DNA of 64,000 nt from Methylobacterium sp. J-070 (GCF_022829385.1 NZ_JAKSXX010000235.1:248001-312000); one strand, 5' to 3'. Shown: positions 7,785-16,293, numbered from the stretch's first letter. The notes: generated from the sequence alone by a model not told the origin. Numbers and translations: made by a program.

Positions 7785-8960
7785 ATGCGTCTCCCTGTCC
7801 TTCGCGGGCCGTTCATCGCGGCCGTGATCCTGACCCTGGCCGGCCTCGCCGGCGCACAGGCCGCGGCTCCGCCGCCACAGCCGGCCGACGGGCCGGGGGG
7901 CGCTGGCGACCGCAAGGTCGCGGTGACCAAGCGTCAACTGGGGCGCGGGACCGCCACCACCTTCGCGTTCTATGCGGCCGGCGACGCGCCCGAGGCCGGC
8001 CGTCCGGTGGCGATCCTGCTGCACGGCTGGGGCGTGGTGAACCCGCAGAGCTACGGCGGCTGGATCGACCATCTGGCGCGCCAGGGATGGCTCGTGGTCG
8101 TCCCGCGCTTCCAGGATGTGAACCGGACCCGCCCGGCCGACGCGCCGGGCATCGCCGCGACCCTGGTGAAGGCGGCGCTCGGCGAGCTCGCCTCCGACCC
8201 TGCGGCCAAGCCCGATCTAGGCCGAGTCGCGATGATCGGCCATCTGGCGGGTGCGCCGCTCGCCATGGACCTCGCCGCCGACGCCAAGGCGCGCGGTCTG
8301 CCGGTCCCGAAGCTGATCTTCGCGGTGACGCCCGGCGGCATCGCCAGCGGGCCGAAGTCGCGCGGCATCGCGCTCGGCGACCTGTCGGCGATCGACGCCT
8401 CGACGCTGATCGTCACGATGGTCGGCGACAAGGACACGCGGGCGGCCGACCTCGCCGCCAAGCGCCTGCTGCGCGAGGCCAGCGCGGTTCCGCTGGAGCG
8501 CAAGCTGTTCGTGCGGGCGCTCTCGGACGATCACGGCTTTCCCGCTCTGACCGCGACGCTGGCGGCGCCCGCCGGGCTCGACACGGCCTATGACGGCGGC
8601 GCGATCAAGCCGGGGCCCGAGCCCAAGGATGCCGGGAAGGACGCCCCGAAGCCGCCGCCGTTCCGCTGGTCGGCCGACATGGCCCTCACTGGCGAGCAGC
8701 AGACCCTGGTCTCGCAGATCAACCTCGCCCGGGTCGACGCCCTGGATTACCTCGGCTTCTGGAAGACCTTCGACCTCGCCGCGACCGCGGCCTTCGGCGG
8801 ATCGGACGCCGTCGCGCTGAAGAACAATCCCCGGCTGGCCGATATGGAGCGCTGGAGCGACGGCTGGCCGGTGAAGCGGCTCGCCGTCGAGACCCCGCGG
8901 CCGACGCCCGCCGCCCAGGCCACGACGCCGGCTGCGGCTCCGGCTCCGCGCAAGCGTTGA
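7785..8960 (+). CDS. Exported alpha/beta-hydrolase-like protein lacking the nucleophile
   Basis: A 391-residue secreted protein with a signal peptide (cleavage near AGAQAAA). The first domain (about 45-260) has alpha/beta-hydrolase features: LLHGWGVVNP for the oxyanion loop and DDHGFP for a catalytic-His region. At the nucleophile elbow it reads MIGHLAGAPLAM, with Leu where GxSxG has Ser. The last 110 residues (WSADMALTGEQQTLVSQINL onward) form an extra segment ending in an Ala/Pro-rich tail. It may be a non-catalytic binding protein, or use another residue. The function is unknown. Confidence 0.65.
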   Translation: MRLPVLRGPFIAAVILTLAGLAGAQAAAPPPQPADGPGGAGDRKVAVTKRQLGRGTATTFAFYAAGDAPEAGRPVAILLHGWGVVNPQSYGGWIDHLARQGWLVVVPRFQDVNRTRPADAPGIAATLVKAALGELASDPAAKPDLGRVAMIGHLAGAPLAMDLAADAKARGLPVPKLIFAVTPGGIASGPKSRGIALGDLSAIDASTLIVTMVGDKDTRAADLAAKRLLREASAVPLERKLFVRALSDDHGFPALTATLAAPAGLDTAYDGGAIKPGPEPKDAGKDAPKPPPFRWSADMALTGEQQTLVSQINLARVDALDYLGFWKTFDLAATAAFGGSDAVALKNNPRLADMERWSDGWPVKRLAVETPRPTPAAQATTPAAAPAPRKR

Positions 8961-9031
8961 CGGTACCGCCACCCGGCTTGGCCTTGGCGCGGAGCTTGCA
9001 AAGCTGATCCCGTTCGAGACGGGGTCCGCCC

Positions 9032-9232
9032 ATGCCCGAGTTCGTCGCCAGCCTGCTCGCCGCAGCGGCCTTCTGCCTGACCCTGCTGGCGCTCGATGCG
9101 CTGACGCGCCTGCTGATCCAGGCGCATCTCGGGCCGCCCGATCTGGGCGAGACCGGCTTCCTGCAGATCGGCGGAGCGCTGGCAGTCGCCCGGGTGGCCT
9201 ATCGCCGAGCGCCGCACCGCAGCCAATCCTGA
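9032..9232 (+). CDS. Small membrane protein, 66 aa
   Basis: Not recognised. It has one clear transmembrane segment at residues 4-28 (ASLLAAAAFCLTLLALDALT) and possibly a second short hydrophobic stretch around 44-55, ending with a basic tail. A GACGGGGT sequence before the ATG could serve as ribosome-binding site. It lies 71 bases after the hydrolase-like gene. Confidence 0.5.
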   Translation: MPEFVASLLAAAAFCLTLLALDALTRLLIQAHLGPPDLGETGFLQIGGALAVARVAYRRAPHRSQS

Positions 9233-9296
9233 GGTCCGGCGGGCCCCGAGCCTGCGGGCGGCTATCCCTTCGGCCTCATCCCCGCCGGGCCCGCCT

Positions 9297-10253
9297 TCAG
9301 CGGAGGAACGTCCCGAAGGAGCGCGGCCCGTTTCCCGTGGGGATGGTCTTCAGCACCTTGAGGGTGCGCGCGTCGAGGACGCTCAGGGTGTTGTCGCCCC
9401 AGTTGGCCACGTAGAGCCGACCGTCGTCATCGGCGGCGATGCCCTCGGGGTGGTCTCCGACGTCGACCTCGCCGACCGGCTTGAGGGTCGCGAGGTCGAA
9501 GGCCGTGACGCTGCCGGCATATTGGTCGGTGACGAAACCGCGGCCGCCCGAAAGGGCGATCACGTAGGGGCGCCGGCCGGTCGGGATCCGGCCGATCTCG
9601 CGCCCCGCGGCGACGTCGATCACCGAGACGTCGTCGCCGGTGACGTTGGCCGTGTAGGCACGCCCCGCGGCCGCGTCGAGGGTGATGCCGAACGGATGCT
9701 GCCCGACCGGGATGACGCGGGTCTCCCGGCGGCTTGCCGCATCCACCACGGAGACCGTATCGGCCTCGCGGTTGGCCACGTAGAGCGTGGCTCCATCCGG
9801 ACTGACGGCGATGCCGGAGGGCGAGGCGCCGACCGCGATCTCGCCGTCCGGCGTGAGCGTGCCGTCCCGCTCCACCAGGACGGACAGGCGCTGTCCGTAC
9901 CAATCGGCCACGTAGACCCGGCCACCCCGCGGATCGGCCGCGACCCCGAGGGAGCCGCCGGGCAACGGCACCTCGGACAGGATGCGGCCCGCGTCGAGAT
10001 CGACGACCGCCAGCCCATGGCCCTCCGGCCGCGTGACGTAGGCGCGCCTGTGGTCGGGCGACAGCGCGATCCCCGCCGGCGCGCCGTCGATCGGGATCCG
10101 GCGCACGACCGTGCCGGCTGCGAGATCGACGATCTCGACCGCCGCGCCGAGCTGAACCGTGACGATGGCTTCGCGCGCCGGCTCGGCGCCGGCGGCCGAG
10201 GCGGCGAGCGAGAGGCCGGCGGCGAGCGCCGCGCAGCCCCGGCCGAGGCTCAC
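9297..10253 (-). CDS. YVTN-family beta-propeller protein, exported
   Basis: A 318-residue periplasmic beta-propeller. A signal peptide (GCAALAAGLSLAASAAGAEP) is followed by about seven repeats of the type VSPDGATLYVANREADTVSV, VVDAASRRETRVIPVG and so on. The GTG start at 10253 overlaps the TGA of the MxaD-like gene by four bases (GTGA), so it is the last gene of the minus-strand operon. Related propellers accompany PQQ-dependent alcohol oxidation systems, and this window has a second one (lutB). Its partner is unknown; it may bind a dehydrogenase or a metal complex. Confidence 0.85.
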   Translation of the reverse strand: MSLGRGCAALAAGLSLAASAAGAEPAREAIVTVQLGAAVEIVDLAAGTVVRRIPIDGAPAGIALSPDHRRAYVTRPEGHGLAVVDLDAGRILSEVPLPGGSLGVAADPRGGRVYVADWYGQRLSVLVERDGTLTPDGEIAVGASPSGIAVSPDGATLYVANREADTVSVVDAASRRETRVIPVGQHPFGITLDAAAGRAYTANVTGDDVSVIDVAAGREIGRIPTGRRPYVIALSGGRGFVTDQYAGSVTAFDLATLKPVGEVDVGDHPEGIAADDDGRLYVANWGDNTLSVLDARTLKVLKTIPTGNGPRSFGTFLR

Positions 10254-10783
10254 GAGCCCTTCTCGACCTTGGCCTTCAGGTTCGCGAGGCTCGCCTTGAT
10301 CCAGTCGCCGACGCCCTTCTCGGACGCCTCGTCGTTCAGCTCGGGCGGCGGATCGTTGTTCATGTAGCCGCGGTAGAAGGCAGCCTTCCACTCGACCTTC
10401 GACTTCGCGTCGCCGGCCGGCTCGACCGTGATCGTCGCCGAGTAGTCGTTGGCCGGCAGGTCCTTCACGTCGACCTTGTCGATGTAGTAGGAGAACAGCT
10501 TGTCGTCGGCCTTGTACTTGTTGCTGGTCTCGGAGATCTGATCGCCGTTCTTCAGCGTCAGGACGCGTTTGAACTTGCCGGCCGGGTCGCCGCTGAGCTC
10601 GGTCTTGGTGACGTTCTGGACCCAGTCGGCGTTCTTCACGTCGCCGACCACCGCCCAGACCTTGTCGGCGGGGGCATTGATCTCGATCGACTCGGTGATC
10701 TTGCGCCGGGTCGGGCCGTGGGCCTGCGCGGTCGCGGCGACGAGCGCCGCGGTGGCCGCCAGGGCCAGGGTGATTTTCTTCAT
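10250..10783 (-). CDS. MxaD-like SRPBCC periplasmic protein
   Basis: A 177-residue exported SRPBCC-fold protein resembling MxaD, a periplasmic factor that helps methanol dehydrogenase-cytochrome c interaction in methylotrophs. A signal peptide ends in AQA, then AHGPTRRKITESIEINAPADKVW, and the domain closes with AFYRGYMNNDPPPELNDEAS, as in MxaD. The ATG at 10783 has a strong GGAGGAG upstream; an in-frame start at 10804 is less likely. No mxaF, xoxF or cytochrome cL gene lies in the window, so it is separated from a dehydrogenase and sits instead in the C1-cofactor operon. It could be an MxaD paralogue serving XoxF. Confidence 0.8.
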   Translation of the reverse strand: MKKITLALAATAALVAATAQAHGPTRRKITESIEINAPADKVWAVVGDVKNADWVQNVTKTELSGDPAGKFKRVLTLKNGDQISETSNKYKADDKLFSYYIDKVDVKDLPANDYSATITVEPAGDAKSKVEWKAAFYRGYMNNDPPPELNDEASEKGVGDWIKASLANLKAKVEKGS

Positions 10784-10804
10784 CTTGTCTCTCTCCTCCC
10801 GCAC

Positions 10805-11395
10805 TCAGCGGTCGTCGCGACCGACAATCCGGGCCTCGGGGCCGAGAGCCGCCGCGACCTTGTCCTCGATCCAGCCCCAGGCCTCGCGCTCGCGGGGACC
10901 GGCGGTCTTGCTGATGGCGATGGCGAGGTAGGCCATCTCCGTCAACACCTTGTCGGGCTCCAGCATGTGGAGCCGGGTCGAAAGGATGGCGGCCTCCAGG
11001 ACGGCGGCCTGCGCACGGTTGTAGCCGATGAACGGCGCGTGCCCGGCGCTGTGGACCATGCGGCCGCGGAAGCGCGGCCGGATCTCGTGCTCCTCCACGG
11101 CGGCGACCTCGAACTCGGCGTGGCCGAAGCTGTCGGCGAGACGGCGGCCCGGGATGGCTTGGCAGGCCTCGGTCGGCCACTCGCGCCGGCCGGTCACCGC
11201 ACCGGCGATGACCCGGATGTCCCGGGGACTGGAGGCGGCGAAACACGGATTCGATTCCAGGTTGGCGATCGTGGGCGACGGTCTGAACGGGGCCAACACG
11301 TAGCCCTCCGCCTCGGCAATCAGGCCGAACGGCACGAGGTGCAACTCGCCCGCGGGCGAGAGCGTCGTCACGATGGTCTCCAGGATCAGCGGCAT
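10805..11395 (-). CDS. DUF447 family protein (C1-cofactor gene set)
   Basis: A 196-residue soluble protein of the DUF447 family, with a split-barrel flavin-binding-like fold shared with archaeal homologues. It begins ILETIVTTLSPAGELHLVPFG and contains RPSPTIANLESNP and WPTEACQAIPGRRLADSFGHAEFE. In methylotrophs these genes travel with tetrahydromethanopterin/methanofuran biosynthesis genes, as here (four bases after the dihydropteroate-synthase-like gene). The biochemical step is not established to my knowledge. Confidence 0.85.
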   Translation of the reverse strand: MPLILETIVTTLSPAGELHLVPFGLIAEAEGYVLAPFRPSPTIANLESNPCFAASSPRDIRVIAGAVTGRREWPTEACQAIPGRRLADSFGHAEFEVAAVEEHEIRPRFRGRMVHSAGHAPFIGYNRAQAAVLEAAILSTRLHMLEPDKVLTEMAYLAIAISKTAGPREREAWGWIEDKVAAALGPEARIVGRDDR

Positions 11396-11399
11396 CCGC

Positions 11400-12950
11400 T
11401 CACGTCCTGTCGGCCGGAACGAGCCGGCCGCAGACCAGCATGGTACCGGGCTCCCGCCGACCCTCCGGGACCGTCTCGGCATCCGAGACCGTTTCCGGTG
11501 CGAGGGCATCCGCCTCGGGTGGCGGCAGGCGCGCGTCCCGGGTGCCCGGCGGCGGCGCGTTTGGCCCGGAATGGCGGGTGTGGCCGGCCTTCTTGAAGGC
11601 GGTCGCGTCCTCCACCTCGGCGTCGGCGGCGCAGCCCCAGTCGAGGGCCTCGTCCTGCACGTAGCGCTTGCCGAGCCGCCACGCCGTCTCGGCCTTGGCG
11701 AGTTCCGCCCCGAGGTAGAAGGCGTGGGCGCCGTCGCTCGCCACGTCGAGGTCGGGGAAGAAGGCCATCGCGTCGGTGCCGACCCTGTGGATGTCGCGGT
11801 TGTAGACATGGATGCCGTCCTCCGCGACGGCGATCCGGTAGTTCGGGTCGCGCACCTCGGCGGCCGCCTGGGCGACCTCCTCGGGCGTCTGCACATAGGG
11901 GCGCTTGTCGTGCAGGGCGAGCAGGGCCCGGCCGTAACCCTTGGGCAGCGCCGAATCCGCCTTGGCCGCGTACATCACCCGGCGCGCCGCGTCGTGCTCC
12001 TCGACGGTGCGGCGGGTGTGGTTCGAGACCTGCACGATCAGCACGTTCTGGATCGCCAGCTCCGAGCACATGCCGACGAGCAGCGCGGTCACGCCCAGCG
12101 AATCCGCCTCGGTCAGCTCGGTGAGATTGCCGGTGCCCATCATCATGGCGATGTCGGGCCAGCGGGCTCGGGTCTCGCGGTAGCGCGCGATCGAATCGAC
12201 GAAGCCGTGGTGGATCGGCTCCAGGATCGGATCGGCGAGGAACGGCCGGCCGGCCTCGCGCATCCGCGCGATGGCGCGGTCGAGGGAGGGCAGATCGTCC
12301 GGCCGTGTCGGCACGAGCACCGGCACCGCATCGGTCTCGAAGGCGAGATCGAGGGTCTCCTCGTTCAGGCTCAGCAGGTAGTCGGCGCCCGCGCCGGCGC
12401 CCCGGGCAAGTTCTTCCCGGGAGAAGGAATCGACGCTGACCGTTAGGCCGGCGCCCTTCAGGGCCCGCACCGACTCCTCGAGATGCGGGAACGGCGTGTC
12501 GGGCAGGCCGCCGAGGTCGATGACGTCGGCGCCCCGCCGGGTGAGGTCGAGGCCCTTGGCCAGGATCTCGGAGACGCTCATCTTCGAGGCGTCGACGATC
12601 TCTGAGAAGATCCGCAGATCGTGCCGCGAGAGGTCGACCTTCCGGGCCGAGAGGCCCAGCCAGGCCGGCAGGTCGACGACCTCGTCGGGCCCCCGCTCGA
12701 CCGGCAGGCCGAAATGCGCGGCGAGGCGCTCGGGATCGGCCCGGCAGCGGCCGGGCAGGATCACCCGCGTGGCGCCGGCGGGCATTTCGACGCGGCGGCG
12801 GATGATCTCTTCGGTCATCAGCGCGGCGACCTTCACGCCGGCATCCGCGATGCTCCACCGCATGGTCGCCGGCAGGCCGGCCGCGACCTTCTCCAGCCGC
12901 GCCCGGGCGAGGCGACCGGTGACGAACACGATGTGCTCGGGGGGGCTCAC
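11400..12950 (-). CDS. Dihydropteroate-synthase-like protein (tetrahydromethanopterin biosynthesis)
   Basis: A 516-residue protein of the archaeal-type dihydropteroate synthase-related family (DUF6513/TIGR00284-like). An N-terminal domain (IVFVTGRLARARLEKV onward) precedes the TIM barrel with GADVIDLGGLPDTPFP, VSVDSFSREEL, LLSLNEETLD and MMMGTGNLTELTEADS. Such proteins are found with H4MPT genes and are thought to join pterin and ribofuranosylaniline moieties, though the exact reaction is inference. The GTG start at 12950 overlaps the upstream kinase gene by four bases (GTGA). The last 60 residues are Pro/Ala/Glu-rich and look disordered. Confidence 0.85.
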   Translation of the reverse strand: MSPPEHIVFVTGRLARARLEKVAAGLPATMRWSIADAGVKVAALMTEEIIRRRVEMPAGATRVILPGRCRADPERLAAHFGLPVERGPDEVVDLPAWLGLSARKVDLSRHDLRIFSEIVDASKMSVSEILAKGLDLTRRGADVIDLGGLPDTPFPHLEESVRALKGAGLTVSVDSFSREELARGAGAGADYLLSLNEETLDLAFETDAVPVLVPTRPDDLPSLDRAIARMREAGRPFLADPILEPIHHGFVDSIARYRETRARWPDIAMMMGTGNLTELTEADSLGVTALLVGMCSELAIQNVLIVQVSNHTRRTVEEHDAARRVMYAAKADSALPKGYGRALLALHDKRPYVQTPEEVAQAAAEVRDPNYRIAVAEDGIHVYNRDIHRVGTDAMAFFPDLDVASDGAHAFYLGAELAKAETAWRLGKRYVQDEALDWGCAADAEVEDATAFKKAGHTRHSGPNAPPPGTRDARLPPPEADALAPETVSDAETVPEGRREPGTMLVCGRLVPADRT

Positions 12951-13522
12951 GCGGCGACCCGCGCGGCGACAGAGACCGCGCCGGTCGGCCCCCAGATCTC
13001 GATCCGGCCGCCGTAGCGCGCCGCGAAGGCCGGGAAGGCCGCATCCACGAGCCCGCTCCGCGCGAGCGCGACGGCGTCCCGCCCGGCCGGTGCGTCCGCG
13101 GATTTCACCAGCACGCAGCGTTCCGCCGCCATCCGGGCGGCGAGCCACAACGCCAGGCTGTCCGACGTGACGTCCCAGGTCTCGGGGATGTCCCGATGGC
13201 CGGCGCGCAGGAGGCGGGGGTTCCACACGTGCGCGGTCGCCGATGCGGTCCCGGCCCAGGGCTCGACGGTGTCCACCAGCCGCGGCTCGATCCCACGAAA
13301 ATCGCCGGCCGCGTGGCTCATGGCATCGAGGGACCGGCGATGGGCCTCGGACTCGCCGAAGCCGTCGCGTCTCTGGGCGGACCGCACCGCGTCGGCGCGG
13401 GCACCGCCCCCCGGCACGACGATACACCGCCCGTGCGCGCCATCGGCGAGGGCTTCCAGCAACGCCTGGCGGCGGCGGGGATCCGCCTCCAGGCTGCCGC
13501 CGATTTTGACGATCGCGATCAC
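12947..13522 (-). CDS. Amino-acid-kinase-family protein, MfnE-like
   Basis: A 191-residue amino acid kinase superfamily member. It starts VIAIVKIGGSLEAD (phosphate-binding GG loop) and has IVVPGGGARADAVR, TSDSLALWLAARMAAERCVLVKSAD and a C-terminal WGPTGAVSVAARVAA. In methanogens MfnE phosphorylates aminomethylfuran phosphate to the diphosphate during methanofuran synthesis; its position next to mfnB supports the same role. The GTG start at 13522 overlaps the mfnB stop by four bases. The distinction from other kinases of this fold is by context. Confidence 0.8.
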   Translation of the reverse strand: MIAIVKIGGSLEADPRRRQALLEALADGAHGRCIVVPGGGARADAVRSAQRRDGFGESEAHRRSLDAMSHAAGDFRGIEPRLVDTVEPWAGTASATAHVWNPRLLRAGHRDIPETWDVTSDSLALWLAARMAAERCVLVKSADAPAGRDAVALARSGLVDAAFPAFAARYGGRIEIWGPTGAVSVAARVAA

Positions 13523-14220
13523 GCGGCGTCCCGCCGGTCCGGGCGCAGGACCCGCAAGGCCTCGGCGACGCGGAGGGGGTCGATACCGTTGCGCCGGTCG
13601 AATTCGCGACACAGACCGCCCCGGAAGCCGAGGTAATCCGGTCGGTGCGCCCGCAACACCGCGATGTCGATGACCCGAAGCGATCCCGCGAGGCCGCTCA
13701 TCAGGCCATGCCGGCGGCAGGCGGCGGTGAAGGTTGCCAGATCCTCGGGACCGACGAGGTCGGGCAGGCGGGCGCCGCGCTTCCCCGCCGTGTCGATCAT
13801 GGCGCCGGCGAAACCCGCCGCCGCGAGCGCCGGAACCAGCGCAGCCGCGGGGCCGTCCTCGGCGAACAGCACCGCGATCAAGCGTCCCGGCGCGGCAGCG
13901 GCCAGATCGCCGAACGCGGCGAGGTCCCGCCTGCAGGTCGCGTCGAGACCGGCCTTCACCCAGTCGACGCCGGTCGCCGCCATGGCGGCCACGGCCGATG
14001 CGGCCGGATCGGCCACCGCGCTGGTCTCGGCGGCGCCGGCCACGCGGACCACGATCTCCCGGACGATGGCCGGATCGAGGGCGCCCAGCGCCCCGCGGTC
14101 GGGGTCCTTGGCGTCGATCAGGTCGGCACCGGCAAGCCGCGCAGCCTCGGCCTCGGCGGGATCGCGGACGCTGACGAGAAGACGGGGCTCGGCGGGGTCT
14201 TGAACGAGGGACGCGGACAC
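13519..14220 (-). CDS. mfnB: (5-formylfuran-3-yl)methyl phosphate synthase MfnB (DUF556)
   Basis: A 233-residue TIM-barrel enzyme that condenses two glyceraldehyde-3-phosphate molecules to make the furan precursor of methanofuran (methylofuran in methylotrophs). The family signature is clear: LLVSVRDPAEAEAARLAGAD, then DLIDAKDPDRGALGALDP, and DWVKAGLD later. Lys38 and Lys89 occupy the positions of the family's catalytic lysines. It uses a GTG start at 14220. It lies 27 bases after a DUF2380 gene and overlaps the kinase gene, so it is near the head of the minus-strand operon. Confidence 0.9.
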   Translation of the reverse strand: MSASLVQDPAEPRLLVSVRDPAEAEAARLAGADLIDAKDPDRGALGALDPAIVREIVVRVAGAAETSAVADPAASAVAAMAATGVDWVKAGLDATCRRDLAAFGDLAAAAPGRLIAVLFAEDGPAAALVPALAAAGFAGAMIDTAGKRGARLPDLVGPEDLATFTAACRRHGLMSGLAGSLRVIDIAVLRAHRPDYLGFRGGLCREFDRRNGIDPLRVAEALRVLRPDRRDAA

Positions 14221-14247
14221 GGACGGCTCAGGATTGAACGGAGGATC

Positions 14248-14769
14248 TCACGACTTCCCGGGCAGCGGCTCGGCGAGGAGGCGGTTCTTCACCACCCAGC
14301 GCATTGCGTGGGCCCAGGTATCGTCGGTGTCGGCGCGGATCGTCACCTGGCCGCCGCGCACCGTCTTGCCGGTCCCGGCCTCGGCGATGGCAACGTTCAG
14401 ATTGAAGATCTGACCAGACCCCTTCTCCACATAACCCGTCACGACGAGGTCCGCACCCAGGCTCTTGCCGATGTCGGCCGCGCAGCCGTTGCATTTGTAG
14501 AGCGGTCCCTCCTTGGCCACGGTCTCGGCCTTGGGCGCCGTGTCGACCATCTCCAGCCCGGCCTTCTCCTGGAGCGCCTTGCGCAGCTCGTCGGTGACGA
14601 GCGCCAGCTTCCTGGTGTCGGCCGGCCGCGCCCGGGCGCCGTAGGCCGCGCCGGGCTCGAACAGCTCCACGGGGAACACCGCCGCCTTCTCGGCGGCGCG
14701 CGCGGCGCCGGGCAGGACGGCGCAGCACAGGACGGCCGCGGTCGCCGCTTGGAGGGTCGGGTGACGCAT
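14248..14769 (-). CDS. DUF2380 exported protein
   Basis: A 173-residue exported protein with a signal peptide ending in AARA. It has the DUF2380 pattern: KAAVFPVELF at the start, two cysteines in YKCNGCAADIGKSLGADLVV, and a C-terminal SGQIFNLNVAIAEAGTGKTVRG. Members occur beside PQQ alcohol dehydrogenase or lanthanide genes in alphaproteobacteria; function unknown. It is the first gene of the minus-strand C1 operon and faces lutA across a 183-base gap. Confidence 0.75.
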   Translation of the reverse strand: MRHPTLQAATAAVLCCAVLPGAARAAEKAAVFPVELFEPGAAYGARARPADTRKLALVTDELRKALQEKAGLEMVDTAPKAETVAKEGPLYKCNGCAADIGKSLGADLVVTGYVEKGSGQIFNLNVAIAEAGTGKTVRGGQVTIRADTDDTWAHAMRWVVKNRLLAEPLPGKS

Positions 14770-14952
14770 GGGCGGGCCTTACTCTCGACGGTCCGGCCTT
14801 TCGCCTCGGCGGGACCGGTGACGCATAGGTCGGGCGGCAGGACAATTTGGCAATGTACTTCGCCGCCCATGTGAAGCACGACGCGAACGTGAACGTCGGG
14901 ACGACCAGTCGCGGTTGAGCGGCCGGAACGGAAGCTGGTAGAGGCCGCGCCC
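14770..14952. promoter_or_regulatory. Shared divergent control region of the C1-cofactor and lut operons
   Basis: This 183-base region separates the minus-strand DUF2380-mfnB operon from lutA. It must hold at least one promoter in each direction. A tandem GAACGT-GAACGT lies at 14885-14896, and CTTC/GAAG arms flank an 11-base spacer around 14859-14877. No known operator was recognised. Confidence 0.45.
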
Positions 14953-16293
14953 ATGCACGATCCTGCTCCCGAAACCCGATCCCCGTTGCCGACGCGTCCG
15001 AGCCGTCTGCGCGCGGCCCCGGTACTGCTGGGTGGGTTCGGCAGAGGGAGCCGACTGTTCCCTGACGCGAACCGGCGATGGCTCGCGCGGCTGAACGGAA
15101 CACCGATTGGACTGGCGCTGCGGGTCTGCCTCGGTCTCTCCACGCTCGTGCCGATCGCCGCGCAGGCTCAGCAGCCGGAAGCCATCGAGACGCAGATCGG
15201 CCTGATCTACCGGCCGCAGGCGGCGCCGTCCTCCTACGACGCCGAGGCGGCCCCGGAGGACGAGGGCTTGGCCGGCGCCAAGATGGGCATCGCCGACAAC
15301 AACACCACCGGCCGCTTCACCAATCAGACCTACACGCTCCACGACGTGGCGCTGACGGACGACAAGCCGGATGCGGTGGCGGCCGCCAGGGACCTGATCG
15401 CCGGGGGCGCCCGCTACCTCGTCCTGGCGCTGCCCGCCGACGCCGTGCTGGCGGTGGCGGACGCGGTGAAGGACACCGGCGCCGTGATCCTCAACGCCGG
15501 CGCTCCCGACGACCGGCTCCGCGGCGCCGATTGCCGGGCCAACGTGTTCCACATCCTGCCGTCCCGGGCGATGCTGACCGACGCCCTGGCGCAGTACCTG
15601 ACCGTCATGCGCTGGCGGAAGATCTTCCTGATCGTCGGCCCGGGAGAGGCCGACAAGGCCTACGCCGACGCGGTCCGCAATTCGGCGCGGAAATTCGCGC
15701 TCAAGATCACCGCGGAGAAACCCTGGACCTTCGGCCCCCTGGCCAAGGCCCGCGGCGACACGCCGACCCGGGCCGAGGCGATGGTCTTCACCCGGGGGCT
15801 CGACTACGACATGGCCGTCGTCGCCGACGAGGCGGGCGATTGGGGCGATTACGTCTCCTACCGCACGGTCGATCCGCGGCCCGTCGGCGGGACGCAGGCG
15901 CTGACGCCGACCACATGGTCGCCGGTCTTGGAAACCTGGGGCGCCGCGCAGGCCCAGAACCGCTTCCGGCGCTCGGCGTCCAGGCTGATGCGGCCGCTCG
16001 ACTATCAGGTCTGGGCGGCGGTGCGGACGGTGGGGGAAGCCGTGACTGCCAAGAAAAGCAACGATCCGGCCGTGATCGGCGCCTATCTCCCGACCCCCGA
16101 CTTTACCTTGCCGGCCTACAAGGGCGTGCCGCTGAGCTTCCGCCCCTGGGACCACCAGCTGCGTCAGGCGATCATCGTGGTCCAGCCGAAGGCGCTGGTC
16201 TCGGTGGCACCCGAGCAGGGCTTCCTCCACCAGCGCACGCCCCTCGACACGCTGGGGGTGGATCTCCCGGAGACAACCTGCAAGTTCAAGTGA
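14953..16293 (+). CDS. lutA: Lanthanide ABC transporter periplasmic binding protein LutA
   Basis: A 446-residue periplasmic binding protein of the PQQ-dependent-alcohol-dehydrogenase-associated ABC family (type I fold similar to branched-chain amino acid binders). In M. extorquens the orthologue is required for lanthanide uptake. After a long N-terminal region, a hydrophobic segment ends in AAQAQ, then IGLIYRPQAAPSSYDAEAAP. Later landmarks are VFHILPSRAMLTDALAQYL, RKIFLIVGPGEADKAYADAV and WSPVLETWGAAQAQNRFRR. The ATG at 14953 has AGAGG upstream but gives an unusually long pre-hydrophobic stretch (about 50 residues). It heads the plus-strand lut operon. Confidence 0.88.
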   Translation: MHDPAPETRSPLPTRPSRLRAAPVLLGGFGRGSRLFPDANRRWLARLNGTPIGLALRVCLGLSTLVPIAAQAQQPEAIETQIGLIYRPQAAPSSYDAEAAPEDEGLAGAKMGIADNNTTGRFTNQTYTLHDVALTDDKPDAVAAARDLIAGGARYLVLALPADAVLAVADAVKDTGAVILNAGAPDDRLRGADCRANVFHILPSRAMLTDALAQYLTVMRWRKIFLIVGPGEADKAYADAVRNSARKFALKITAEKPWTFGPLAKARGDTPTRAEAMVFTRGLDYDMAVVADEAGDWGDYVSYRTVDPRPVGGTQALTPTTWSPVLETWGAAQAQNRFRRSASRLMRPLDYQVWAAVRTVGEAVTAKKSNDPAVIGAYLPTPDFTLPAYKGVPLSFRPWDHQLRQAIIVVQPKALVSVAPEQGFLHQRTPLDTLGVDLPETTCKFK

